Shown: positions 35,567 through 46,666, counted from the stretch's first letter. The stretch is 64,000 nucleotides of DNA from Caulobacter sp. (GCA_030645575.1 JAUSMJ010000045.1:1-64000); one strand, 5' to 3'. The notes: generated by a model not told the origin, from the letters alone. Numbers and translations: made by a program.

Positions 35567-36727
35567 ATGAGCATCGCCTTCATCGACCTCGCCGCCCAGC
35601 AGCGGCGCATCCGCGACCGCCTCGACGCGGCCATCGCCAAAGTCCTCGACCATGGCGGCTACGTCATGGGCCCCGAGGTCCGCGCGTTCGAAGCCCAGCT
35701 GGCCGCGTTCGGCCAGGCGCCGCTGGCCCTCAGCTGCGCCAACGGCACCGACGCCATCGCCCTGCCGCTGATGGCCTGGGGCATCGGCGAGGGCGACGCG
35801 GTGTTCTGCCCGTCGTTCACCTTTACGGCCACGCCGGAAGTCGTGCCCTGGGTCGGCGCCACGCCGGTGTTCGTCGATGTGCTGCCGGACACCTTCAATC
35901 TCGACCCCGCGAAGCTCGAAGCCGCCATCAAAGCCGTGAAGGCCGAGGGAAAGCTGAAGCCCGCCGTGGTCATCGCCGTCGATCTGTTCGGCCAGCCGGC
36001 CGACTATCCGGCCCTGCGCGCCATCTGCGACCGTCATGGCCTGAAGCTGGTCAGCGACAGCGCCCAGGGCTTCGGCTGCACGCTGGACGGCCATCACCCG
36101 ATCCACTGGGCCGACGTGGCCACCACCAGCTTCTTCCCGGCCAAGCCGCTCGGCTGCTACGGCGACGGCGGGGCGGTGCTGCTCAATGACCAGGCCCTGT
36201 GGGACCTGATGGACAGCCTCCGGGTGCACGGCAAGGCGGTCGCCCAGGACCTGAACGGCCCGGTGTTCGAGCACGACGCCAAATACCTCAACGCCCGCAT
36301 CGGCATGAACTCGCGGCTGGATTCGATCCAGGCCGCGATCCTGATCGAGAAGCTGGCCATCTTCGCCGACGAGATCGAAATGCGTCAGGTCGTGGCCGAC
36401 CGCTATGCCGAAGGCCTCAAGGGTTCGGTCCTGTCGACTCCGACCGTCATCGCCGGCGGCCAGTCGGTCTGGGCGCAGTATGTGATCCAGCACCAGAACC
36501 GCGACGGCCTGGCCGCCCATCTGAAGACCCAGGGCGTGCCGACGGCGGTCTACTATCCCGTGCCGATGCATGCGCAGGAGCCCTACGCTCACTTCCCGCG
36601 CGGCGCCGGCGGCCTGCCGGTGACCGAGGCGCTGGCCGAAACGGTGCTGGCCCTGCCGATGCACCCCTACATGGACGAGGCCACGCAGGCGCGGATCATC
36701 GAGGCGGTGAAGGGGTTCAACGGGTAG
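35567..36727 (+). CDS. DegT/DnrJ/EryC1/StrS aminotransferase
   Basis: A 386-residue PLP-dependent sugar aminotransferase that makes amino-sugar nucleotides for O-antigen or capsule. IAFIDLAAQQRRIRDRL begins it. CANGTDAIALPLMAWGIGEG and the cofactor lysine in FFPAKPLGCYGDGGAVL mark the family. RIGMNSRLDSIQAAIL follows. It may belong to polysaccharide synthesis with the 20-26 kb sugar genes, though it is not in that operon. ATG 35555 is an alternative start. Confidence 0.9.
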   Translation: MSIAFIDLAAQQRRIRDRLDAAIAKVLDHGGYVMGPEVRAFEAQLAAFGQAPLALSCANGTDAIALPLMAWGIGEGDAVFCPSFTFTATPEVVPWVGATPVFVDVLPDTFNLDPAKLEAAIKAVKAEGKLKPAVVIAVDLFGQPADYPALRAICDRHGLKLVSDSAQGFGCTLDGHHPIHWADVATTSFFPAKPLGCYGDGGAVLLNDQALWDLMDSLRVHGKAVAQDLNGPVFEHDAKYLNARIGMNSRLDSIQAAILIEKLAIFADEIEMRQVVADRYAEGLKGSVLSTPTVIAGGQSVWAQYVIQHQNRDGLAAHLKTQGVPTAVYYPVPMHAQEPYAHFPRGAGGLPVTEALAETVLALPMHPYMDEATQARIIEAVKGFNG

Positions 36728-36754
36728 CCGGCCTTGCTTCGGACGATGTAGCGA

Positions 36755-36764
36755 TGTATATACA
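36755..36764. promoter_or_regulatory. Palindromic operator of the toxin-antitoxin pair
   Basis: TGTATATACA is a perfect 10-bp palindrome 23 bp before the antitoxin start, in AT-rich DNA that includes TATACAAT as a possible -10. Phd/YefM antitoxins bind similar palindromes to repress their own operon. Confidence 0.6.
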
Positions 36765-36787
36765 ATCCTGTTTTCAGGAACGTCGTG

Positions 36788-37045
36788 ATGACCATCACCA
36801 CCCTTTCCAGCCGCGAGTTCAATCAGGATTCCGGCAAGGCCAAGAAAGCCGCCCGGAACGGACCGGTGTTCATCACCGACCGGGGCCGGCCCGCGCATGT
36901 CCTGCTGACGATCGAGGACTACCGAAAGATCACCGGCCAGACGCCCAGCCTGGTCGAACTGCTGGCCTTTGATGGCGACCTCGACGACGGCTTCATGGAC
37001 GACGTCAGGGTGGGCCAGATTGCCAGGCCGGTCGATTTCGACTGA
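36788..37045 (+). CDS. Phd/YefM-family antitoxin
   Basis: An 85-residue antitoxin. The N-terminal DNA-binding part has ITTLSSREFNQDSGKAKKAA and GPVFITDRGRPAHVLLTIEDY, the typical Phd fold. The acidic C-terminus (FDGDLDDGFMDDVRVGQI) would bind and block the toxin. AGGAA lies eight bases before the ATG. The stop overlaps the toxin start by one base (TGATG). A perfect palindrome upstream suggests autoregulation. Confidence 0.9.
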   Translation: MTITTLSSREFNQDSGKAKKAARNGPVFITDRGRPAHVLLTIEDYRKITGQTPSLVELLAFDGDLDDGFMDDVRVGQIARPVDFD

Positions 37046-37467
37046 TGTTCCTGCTCGACACAAACGTCGTCTCGGAACTTCGCAAAGCAAAGAGAGGCCG
37101 GGCTGACACCAACGTCGTCGTCTGGACGGCCAACACGCCGACGCGCGATACCTTCATTTCCGCCGTCACGATTCTTGAGCTTGAGATGGGTGTCCTGATT
37201 GTCGGGCGGCGTGATCCCCAGCAGGGGCGAGTGCTGCGCCGCTGGATGGAAGATCAGGTTGTTGCTGTGTTTGAGGACCGGATTCTGGCTGTGGATGAGG
37301 CGGTCGCCCGGCGAGCGGCGGCGCTGCACGTGCCAGATCCGCGGCCTGATCGTGACGCCCTGATCGCCGCCACGGCGCTGGTTCACGGCATGACCGTGGT
37401 CACCCGGAATATCGGCGACTTCGCGCCGACGGGGGTCAGTCTCCTCAATCCCTGGAGGCCGGCGTAG
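37045..37467 (+). CDS. VapC/FitB-type PIN-domain toxin
   Basis: A 140-residue ribonuclease toxin. The acidic residues D5 (FLLDTNVVSEL), E45 (VTILELEMG), D104 (PDRDALIAATA) and D125 (NIGDFA) form the PIN metal site. All are present, so the toxin is likely active. It is translationally coupled to the upstream antitoxin. VapC-type toxins usually cut tRNA or rRNA; the FitB-like layout does not predict the target. Confidence 0.93.
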   Translation: MFLLDTNVVSELRKAKRGRADTNVVVWTANTPTRDTFISAVTILELEMGVLIVGRRDPQQGRVLRRWMEDQVVAVFEDRILAVDEAVARRAAALHVPDPRPDRDALIAATALVHGMTVVTRNIGDFAPTGVSLLNPWRPA

Positions 37468-37593
37468 CGTCGCGCATGGCCCTGACGGCGCAACGTCGCC
37501 CCGTCAGGTTGCCGCGAGCGTCAACTTTGCGCTTGGATGACGCAAAGTCAGGGCGCCAATAGGGGTCAACGAAGACTGGCAGGGAGAACCACC

Positions 37594-38829
37594 ATGCAGG
37601 AAGCCTGGATCATCGACACCGCCCGCACGCCCCGGGGCGTCGGCAAGGTCGGCAAGGGAGCCCTCTCGGAGGTGCACCCGCAGCGCATTCTCTCGACGGT
37701 GCTCAAGGCCCTGGCCGAGCGCAACAATCTCAACACCGCCGAGATCGACGACGTGATCGCCGGCTGCGGCAGCCAGTGGGGCAAGCAGGGCGCCTGTATC
37801 GCCCGCATGGCCGCGCTCGACGCCGGCTACGCCAACGAGGCCCCCGGCATGTCGCTGGACCGCTTCTGCGGCTCGGGCATGACGGCGGTGAACCTGGCCG
37901 CCATGGGCATCATGTCGGGCATGCAGCAACTGGTCGTGGCCGGCGGCGTGGAGTCGATGTCCTATGGCTCGACCCTGCCGCGCACGACGGGCGGGGTGAT
38001 CGACGGCGACAACAAGCACCTGCGCGCGATCCACCCGCAGCCACACCAGGGCGTCTGCGCCGACGTGGTCGCGACCCTCGAGGGGATCACCCGCGAGGAC
38101 GTCGATAACCTGGCCTACGAGAGCCAGCAGCGGGCCGACCACGCCATCCGCAACGGCCACTTCAACAAGAGCCTGGTCACCGTCCATCACGACGACGGCT
38201 CGGTCGCCCTCGATCACGAGGAGTTCCCGCGCCCGCAGACCACGCTGGAAGGCCTGGCCGCGCTGAAGCCGGCCTTCGCGGCGATGTACGAATACCCGCT
38301 GGACGACGAGGGCCTGAGCTACGCCCGGCTGGTCCGCCAGACCTATCCGGACCTGAAGGTCGAGCACATCCACCATGCGGGCAACAGCTCGGGCGTGGTC
38401 GATGGCGCCGGCGCGGTGGTGCTGGCCTCGCCCGAGTACGCCAAGGCCCACGGCCTCAAGCCCCGCGCCCGCATCCGCGCCGTCTCCAACGCCGGCGACA
38501 GCCCCGAGCTGATGCTCAACGCCCCGGTCCCGGCGGCGCTGAAGGCGCTGCAGCTGGCCGGCATGACGCTGAACGACATCGAGCTGTTCGAGATCAACGA
38601 GGCCTTCGCGGTGGTGCCCCTGCGCTTCATGCGCAAGCTCGGCATCGATCCGGCGATCGTCAACGTCAACGGCGGCGCCATGGCGCTGGGCCATCCGATC
38701 GGCGCCACCGGCGCGATCATCATCGGCACGCTGCTCGACGAACTGGAACGGCGCGACCAGAGCGTCGGCATGGCCACCCTCTGCGCCGCCGGCGGCATGG
38801 CCCCGGCGGTGATCATCGAGCGGATGTAG
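37594..38829 (+). CDS. Acetyl-CoA C-acyltransferase (thiolase)
   Basis: A 411-residue thiolase. The nucleophile is in SLDRFCGSGMTAVNLAAM, and the C-terminal motifs are NVNGGAMALGHPIGATGA with the catalytic His and LCAAGGMAPAVII with the second Cys. NEAFAVVPLRFMRKL is also present. It may act in fatty-acid degradation or short-chain acyl-CoA metabolism; no partner genes are adjacent. AGGGAGA lies just before the ATG. Confidence 0.92.
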   Translation: MQEAWIIDTARTPRGVGKVGKGALSEVHPQRILSTVLKALAERNNLNTAEIDDVIAGCGSQWGKQGACIARMAALDAGYANEAPGMSLDRFCGSGMTAVNLAAMGIMSGMQQLVVAGGVESMSYGSTLPRTTGGVIDGDNKHLRAIHPQPHQGVCADVVATLEGITREDVDNLAYESQQRADHAIRNGHFNKSLVTVHHDDGSVALDHEEFPRPQTTLEGLAALKPAFAAMYEYPLDDEGLSYARLVRQTYPDLKVEHIHHAGNSSGVVDGAGAVVLASPEYAKAHGLKPRARIRAVSNAGDSPELMLNAPVPAALKALQLAGMTLNDIELFEINEAFAVVPLRFMRKLGIDPAIVNVNGGAMALGHPIGATGAIIIGTLLDELERRDQSVGMATLCAAGGMAPAVIIERM

Positions 38830-38905
38830 AACCTGGAGGCCTTCTCCCCTCGCGGGAGAACGCGATGTCAGGCCCTCGGCAGGGACGGTGGATGACGCGC
38901 GGGTG

Positions 38906-41497
<2,592 letters not shown>

Positions 41498-41599
41498 GCG
41501 GTCCCCGTTACGGCGGAATGGCCCCGGTCGCCTTGATCAAGCGCAACCGGACAAGGCCGATGTAGGTGTGGCTCCGGAGACACACAAGGGGTGGCGGGG

Positions 41600-41709
41600 T
41601 GCGTCCTTCGACACGGCCCTTCGGGCCTGCTCAGGATGACGTGGAGGGGTGGCTCCACAGGTCTACGTCATGGTGAGCAGCGCCGAAGGCGCGTGTCGAA
41701 CCACGCAAC
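41600..41709. repeat. TTCGACACG palindromic repeat, copy 2
   Basis: GCGTCCTTCGACACGGCCC and CGCGTGTCGAACCACGCAA enclose CTGCTCAGGATGACG and CTACGTCATGGTGAGCAG. It is the same element as at 6006-6106 in reverse orientation. It fills the gap between clpB and the DUF4893 gene. Confidence 0.8.
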
Positions 41710-41720
41710 GTGGCGCCGCC

Positions 41721-42416
41721 CTACTTCTTCAGCTCCAGCACCTCCAGCTTGGCCTCCTGTTTCGGCCAGGGCAGGACCAGCCGCCAGCGCTCGATGCCGA
41801 TGCGTTCGAAGACGCCGACCTGATCGCGCTCGGCCCGCTGGCCATAGGCGGGGAAGGCCGTCTCGTCGCTGCCCCAGGCCTGGGCGCCGACGAACACCAG
41901 CCGCCGGTCGGTGTCCGGGTAGAGGAGCCCGCGCGAACGCTGGCTGCCGCTGGCCTTGGTCAGGATCAGGTCGCCGCCCGGCGTCAGCTCGACCGTGCAG
42001 GTGAACCAGCCGTAGGCGACATAGTCGAGATTGCCCTCGCCCTTCGCGCCGATCTTGATCGTGCGGCAGCGGTATTTGCCGGGCGCGGGTTGCAGGGCGC
42101 CGGCGCGGCCGCCGTCGGGGGCGCCCAGCAGGCCCAGGGCGTCGATCTCGGCCCCGTGGTCCTGCTCGGCCTCGGCCAGGGCGGCTTCCCAGGCGGCGGG
42201 CAGCCGGGCGATGCGGTCCTGGTCCTCGGCCGTGGCGACGGTCTTCCACAGGGCGGTCCCGCCCTGCTCGCCGGCGGCGGGGGGCGCGGACGGCGTCGCG
42301 GACGGCGTCGTGACGGGCGGCGGGTTGGCCGCCGGTCCGGAGGTCTCCTTGGCCGGCTCCTGCGAACAGGCGGCGAGGGCGAGAACGGCGGCAAGAGGCA
42401 GGGCGCGTTTGATCAT
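41721..42416 (-). CDS. DUF4893 lipoprotein
   Basis: A 231-residue protein with lipobox LAAC (C17) and a proline-rich linker. The body matches the DUF4893 pattern: RIARLPAAWEAALAEAEQDH, then YRCRTIKIG and WFTCTVE (two cysteines that may pair), and PDTDRRLVFVGAQAWG. An outer-membrane or periplasmic location is inferred from the signal. Function is unknown. It is divergent from the EVE-HNH gene with only 57 bp between. Confidence 0.85.
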   Translation of the reverse strand: MIKRALPLAAVLALAACSQEPAKETSGPAANPPPVTTPSATPSAPPAAGEQGGTALWKTVATAEDQDRIARLPAAWEAALAEAEQDHGAEIDALGLLGAPDGGRAGALQPAPGKYRCRTIKIGAKGEGNLDYVAYGWFTCTVELTPGGDLILTKASGSQRSRGLLYPDTDRRLVFVGAQAWGSDETAFPAYGQRAERDQVGVFERIGIERWRLVLPWPKQEAKLEVLELKK

Positions 42417-42473
42417 GAAGCGACCCTACCTGCCTTCGCCCGACGGGAGAAGCCGCCGGCAGGGAGCGGACCC

Positions 42474-43430
42474 ATGCGCTACTGGTGGGTCAGTCACCGC
42501 CGGACGGCGGGCGAGGAGATCGCCGGGCGGTTCCTCTGGGCGCCGCGCCGCGAGGGCCTCGCGCGCAACCAGACCCGCGAGAGCCTGCGCATCGCCGCGC
42601 CCGGCGACCTGATCCTCAGCTATGCGGGCGGGCTGATCGGCGCCGTCGGCCGGGTCGCCGATCACGCCTTTCCGGCCCCCAGGCCCGCCGGGTTCGGCCA
42701 TGCGCACGCCCCGCATGGCGAGGACGGCTGGCGCCTGCCGGTGGTCTGGACGCCGATCGACCCGCCGGTGCGGCCGGCGGCCTTCTTCGCCGGGGACCTG
42801 GCGCCGCTGCTGCCGGCCCGCCATTCGCCGCTCAACCGGCTCGGCCGCGGCGAGCAGAAGGCCTATCTGAGCGAGATCGGCGAGGCCGCCTTTCGCCGGC
42901 TGCTGCGCGACACCACGGTCGATCTGGCCGCCCTCGACCGGACCGACCTCGCCCCGCCGGCCTTCGCCGTCCAGCGCGAGGCGATCGACGACGCCATCGC
43001 CGGCGCCATCCTCGCCGACCCCGGCCTGACCGCGACGCAGAAGCAGCAGCTGGTCACCGCGCGCAAGGGCCAGGGCATCTTCCGCGAGCGCGTCCTCGCC
43101 CTTGAGCCACGCTGCCGCGTCACGGGCGTGACCAACCCCTGGCTGCTGATCGCCAGCCACATCAAGCCCTGGCGCAGCTGCGAAACCGCCGCCGAACGCC
43201 TCGACGGCGCCAACGGCCTGATGCTGACGCCGGATGTGGACCGCCTGTTCGACCGGGGCATGATCGGGTTCGGGGACGAGGGGGCGGTGCTGGTCTCCCC
43301 CGCGCTGGCGCGGGAGGACCTCACGGCGATGGGGCTGGCGGGGCTGGCCGGGCGGAACGTTGGGCCGTTCACGGAGAGGCAGGCGGGGTATCTGGACTGG
43401 CACCGGCGGTGGGTGTTTGTCGGCGGGTGA
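42474..43430 (+). CDS. EVE-HNH endonuclease, putative modification-dependent restriction enzyme
   Basis: A 318-residue protein. The N-terminus (1-130) has an EVE/PUA-like pattern: MRYWWVSHRR, ARNQTRESLRI, APGDLILSYAGGLIGAVGRV. EVE domains read modified bases such as 5-hydroxymethylcytosine. The C-terminus (about 205-275) is an HNH_2 nuclease with C214, H229 in ASHIKPW, N247 in ANGLML and DRLFDRG. EVE-HNH fusions such as VcaM4I restrict DNA with modified cytosines. The ATG at 42474 was chosen because the longer frame runs antisense to the DUF4893 gene. Its 3' end overlaps a convergent gene by 62 bp. Confidence 0.85.
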   Translation: MRYWWVSHRRTAGEEIAGRFLWAPRREGLARNQTRESLRIAAPGDLILSYAGGLIGAVGRVADHAFPAPRPAGFGHAHAPHGEDGWRLPVVWTPIDPPVRPAAFFAGDLAPLLPARHSPLNRLGRGEQKAYLSEIGEAAFRRLLRDTTVDLAALDRTDLAPPAFAVQREAIDDAIAGAILADPGLTATQKQQLVTARKGQGIFRERVLALEPRCRVTGVTNPWLLIASHIKPWRSCETAAERLDGANGLMLTPDVDRLFDRGMIGFGDEGAVLVSPALAREDLTAMGLAGLAGRNVGPFTERQAGYLDWHRRWVFVGG

Positions 43431-44202
43431 GGCCGTCTCGATCCCTTTCGAAGCCCTTGTACCCCGGGGGCGGGTCAATCTGCGGATGCCGCATGTTCGG
43501 CGAGTCCCAGCCGGGCAGGACGTTACCGTCCTCGTCATACACGCCCTCGGTCCAGCCCTTTTCGCGCATCTCGCGATAGTCATTGGCCGCGCACTCCGGC
43601 CCGAAGGTCGCCGCCCGCCAGCGCATGACCCCGCGCGAAAAGACCGCCGGGCCGTGGTAGCGATCCCCCAGCATCATGAGCGCGACCTCCTCGGCGAACG
43701 GGAAGATGCGTTCGACGAACTCGTCGAACGTGGTTGTGATCGGCCCGCGCCTGAAGGGGACGCCGTCTTCATCAAGGCCGCCATCGTCGGCCTCACCGGA
43801 ACCGGAAATCTTCCCGAGCGTCAGGATCAGCCGCCCCAGCCGGTCGGCCTCGGCGGTGCGGCCCGCCGCCAGCGCCCGCGCCATATCGGCCATCGCCTGT
43901 TTGCGCAGGGCGGCGGGGTCGGTGTCGAGCTCCGGCGCCGTCGGGTCGTTTTGCCTGGCCAGCGCCTCGGCCTCCTCGTCCGCCATCGCCTGCGCATGGG
44001 CCCGGGCGACCGCGTCGCTGTTGGCCTTCTTGGTGAAGCCGCGCTCGCGCACGTAGCGATAGATGGTCCCCGGCGCGACCTTCCACCGGGCGGCCAGCTC
44101 CTTTGCTGTCGCGCCGTTCTGATAGGCCTCGAGGATCTCGACCCAGCTCTCCGGCGACAGGCGGAAATGGGTGGCGTGGCTGTTGGGGCGGTTCTTGATC
44201 AT
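43369..44202 (-). CDS. Helix-turn-helix protein of unknown function
   Basis: A 277-residue protein. Residues 10-50 form an HTH (EILEAYQNGATAKELAARW then APGTIYRYVRERG) like those of resolvases and phage terminase small subunits. The middle is charged and helical. The C-terminus has FDEFVERIFPFAEEVALMML and is proline-rich. It may be a regulator or a phage-derived packaging protein. It overlaps the convergent EVE-HNH gene by 62 bp. Confidence 0.7.
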   Translation of the reverse strand: MIKNRPNSHATHFRLSPESWVEILEAYQNGATAKELAARWKVAPGTIYRYVRERGFTKKANSDAVARAHAQAMADEEAEALARQNDPTAPELDTDPAALRKQAMADMARALAAGRTAEADRLGRLILTLGKISGSGEADDGGLDEDGVPFRRGPITTTFDEFVERIFPFAEEVALMMLGDRYHGPAVFSRGVMRWRAATFGPECAANDYREMREKGWTEGVYDEDGNVLPGWDSPNMRHPQIDPPPGYKGFERDRDGLTRRQTPTAGASPDTPPASP

Positions 44203-44345
44203 GCACGGCAGTGTGGGCCCGCCACGAGCCCGGTCGCGCCGATGGCCGATCTCCGGACGCAAGGCTCGGAAATGCCACGTAATTTTTCGCCGGGTTCGAC
44301 CGCACAAACGCAGACTCCGCCCTGAAGCCCTTGATGGAATTGTCC

Positions 44346-44436
44346 GCTCTGGCGGGAGGCTTGGTCAAGGACCGCTTCGCGGCCGCGCAGCGGCGGCCCC
44401 GAAGGGGCCGTCCTTGACCAAGCCTCCCGCCAGAGC
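44346..44436. repeat. 27-bp perfect inverted repeat (long hairpin)
   Basis: Arms at 44346-44372 and 44410-44436 are exact reverse complements (GCTCTGGCGGGAGGCTTGG...), with a 37-bp GC-rich centre that is itself partly self-complementary. Weaker pairing extends outward to about 44321-44463. It lies between two minus-strand genes and has no T-run, so it is not a simple terminator. Confidence 0.9.
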
Positions 44437-44490
44437 AAGCTGGCCTTCAAGGCGTCAGGGGGAGGGGTGGCTACAGAGACAGCAGCTGCA

Positions 44491-45114
44491 TCAGGTCGGG
44501 CTGGCCGCGAAGGTTCCGAAAATGCCCCATTGGTCCGCCATCGCCTTAGCGATACCGGGAAAGAACCGGGACCGCTCCTTCCAACGATCCGGCGAGGGCG
44601 ACATGTGATGCACCCTCGGATCGCGACCGCCGACAACCTCTGTTGGCACGAGGGGCGGAAGGTTCTTCAGCCAGAGACACGTGCGCTTGGTCTCACCGTG
44701 ACCGAACTGCCAAGGCTGGACGCTCTGGGCGAAGTCCTGAAAATTCAGGATTCGGCTCTTGGCGTGCTTGTGCATCACCGGATTTTCAATGGCGATCCGC
44801 TCGATGGGAGCATTCCAAAAGTCCGAGAACAATGCGGCCCCTTCATCCAACTCCGCCCACATCTGCTCGACCGTCTTTCCCGGCGGCGGCACGGTCAACC
44901 AGCGCACCCCTGAATTGCACAGCCGTGTGCATGGCGGATGGGCGACCATCAACAGGTCCCATCCGTCGTTCAAAAGGTCGCGCGCATCACCGATGATGTG
45001 GCGGTTCGACCCGTCTTCGCTCGGCAACAGGTCACAAGACCAAGCGTCGTGGCCCCGATTTAGAAAGGCGTTGCGGACCGTCCCGCTATATTCGCACGCG
45101 ACGAGGACCCTCAC
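44491..45114 (-). CDS. Short C5-cytosine-methyltransferase-like protein (phage type)
   Basis: A 207-residue protein with a class I methyltransferase-like layout. VRVLVACEYSGTVRNAFL with SCDLLP resembles motif I-II, VAHPPCTRLCNSG resembles catalytic motif IV (PPC), and ERIAIENPV resembles motif VI (EN). The target-recognition domain is missing, so it is much shorter than Dcm-type enzymes. Similar short proteins occur in phages. The GTG start has GGGA upstream. It is divergent from the second HNH gene. Activity is uncertain. Confidence 0.7.
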   Translation of the reverse strand: MRVLVACEYSGTVRNAFLNRGHDAWSCDLLPSEDGSNRHIIGDARDLLNDGWDLLMVAHPPCTRLCNSGVRWLTVPPPGKTVEQMWAELDEGAALFSDFWNAPIERIAIENPVMHKHAKSRILNFQDFAQSVQPWQFGHGETKRTCLWLKNLPPLVPTEVVGGRDPRVHHMSPSPDRWKERSRFFPGIAKAMADQWGIFGTFAASPT

Positions 45115-45399
45115 GCTTGAGTCCCGCCCGTCTTGGTCCCTGAAACAAACACGTTGTCCCGCCTCTTGGACTGCTCGCGGCAATCCCGCCGCGTCGCCAA
45201 TGCTGGACTATAAGCTATAAGAAAATACCAGGATGGGTTGTGTTTTGCCGCCTCGCGGTCATCCGGGCGCGCGACTCTGATGCACGGTCGGAAGGCTGGT
45301 GCCCGACTAGCAGTCTGCCCGTTTTTGGGTAAGGTCGCTCTCGAAGGCCGGAGCTATTCGGTCCGCTCAGCGCTCAAAGCGAGGAAGACTGGCGAAGGC

Positions 45400-46293
45400 A
45401 TGGCAAAAGGCGTCCTGACCATAAAGGCTCAGCCTAGCTATAAGGACATCCCGGGGGTTCAGTACCATTTTGGACGTGAGCTACTGGACCGCGTGCGGCA
45501 GACTTTAAACGACAAGATCATTTTCTATGAGCCTCGCCGCCCGAGTGCTGATCTAAACAGCCGTGGTGGGCGTCAATCATATATTTCTGTAGCGACGCCC
45601 ATTCGAATTCGACCAGATCCCGAACTCGCCGATCATTACTATTGCGACCTCGAAAACTATTTGGATTTTGTCAGGCCCGTTCGGTTCAAGGAAGGTGGAA
45701 TCTACTATGAAAGCCACCTTCGGAAAGCCGACGGCAGCACAAACAGGGGCCAATTTGGACATTCTGTTCGGATCATCACGGATCAAGAATTCGACGCCAT
45801 CTTTGCCGCTGGCTTCGCAGACATCTTGCCTGGAACTCCCTTATCGGAAGGCCCTGACGGCTACGACGAGGAACCTCTTGTCATTGATCGCCCGCTCGTC
45901 GAACTGACCACACTGAAGCCGTTCAGAGATCGCGCCTTCCGTCACTCAGTGCGACAGGCCTACGGGAACCGTTGCGCCATTTCTGGCCTCGCAATTCTCA
46001 ATGCCAAAGGCAACCCGGAAGTGCAGGCGGCACATATTCGACCAGTTCTCGACAATGGGTCGGACTCTGTCCGAAATGGGCTGGCTCTTACAGGGACTTT
46101 TCACTGGCTATTTGATCAGGGCGTCATCGCCATCAATGGCGATATGAAGATTCTCGTCGCCGACAACTTCCTCCCACCAAAGCTCAAAGGACTGATCAAT
46201 GAGAGCGGTTCGTTGAACCTCCCATCCGACCGCACAAAATGGCCGCACCCTGCCTTTTTGGAACACCACCGAAAGACTTACTTTGTAGGCTAG
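45400..46293 (+). CDS. HNH_2 endonuclease with a novel N-terminal domain
   Basis: A 297-residue protein of visibly lower GC than its surroundings. The N-terminus (1-110) has TIKAQPSYKDIPGVQYHFG, IIFYEPRR and YISVATPIRIRPDPE, a possible PUA-like reader but not one I can name. The C-terminal HNH_2 domain has C192, H212, N226 and H235 (GTFHWLFDQG), an intact nuclease set. It could be a second modification-dependent restriction enzyme. It is divergent from the methyltransferase-like gene. The ATG at 45400 starts the conserved part. Confidence 0.8.
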   Translation: MAKGVLTIKAQPSYKDIPGVQYHFGRELLDRVRQTLNDKIIFYEPRRPSADLNSRGGRQSYISVATPIRIRPDPELADHYYCDLENYLDFVRPVRFKEGGIYYESHLRKADGSTNRGQFGHSVRIITDQEFDAIFAAGFADILPGTPLSEGPDGYDEEPLVIDRPLVELTTLKPFRDRAFRHSVRQAYGNRCAISGLAILNAKGNPEVQAAHIRPVLDNGSDSVRNGLALTGTFHWLFDQGVIAINGDMKILVADNFLPPKLKGLINESGSLNLPSDRTKWPHPAFLEHHRKTYFVG

Positions 46294-46441
46294 GGCTTAG
46301 GTCTCGAACCAGCTCTCAGTCATTCGCTAAATTGCTGCAAATACGACTGCCCGACCGACTCCAGGAGAACAAGTTGAGAGCGAACGCGGCTATTTCGCCT
46401 CTTGTTCCTGGCGCGAGAGAAGCGATGCCAGATGCGCCCCC

Positions 46442-46666
46442 CTACTCCGCCGCCTCCACCGCCCTCGGCCCCGGCAGCCGCGCGCTGGACCACTCACCCG
46501 GCGCCAGCACCTTCGAGGCGCCGAGCACCTCGATGCCCACGACGCGGTCTTCGGCGTCGTAGTCGAGCACGATGCCGGGGGCGACTTCCTCGCTCTCGAT
46601 GATCGGGCCGTCGCCCAGGTAGATGTAGGCGGCGTCGGCCTCGGGGTCATAGGTCATGTCAGGCAT
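46442..46666 (-). CDS. DUF2283 domain protein
   Basis: A 74-residue protein matching DUF2283: MTYDPEADAAYIYLGDG, VLDYDAEDRVVGIEVLGAS. Such proteins usually follow a DUF4258 gene and may form toxin-antitoxin-like pairs. Here the upstream DUF4258 partner overlaps it by 8 bp but carries an internal stop codon. If this protein is the antidote, it has lost its partner. Confidence 0.88.
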   Translation of the reverse strand: MPDMTYDPEADAAYIYLGDGPIIESEEVAPGIVLDYDAEDRVVGIEVLGASKVLAPGEWSSARLPGPRAVEAAE

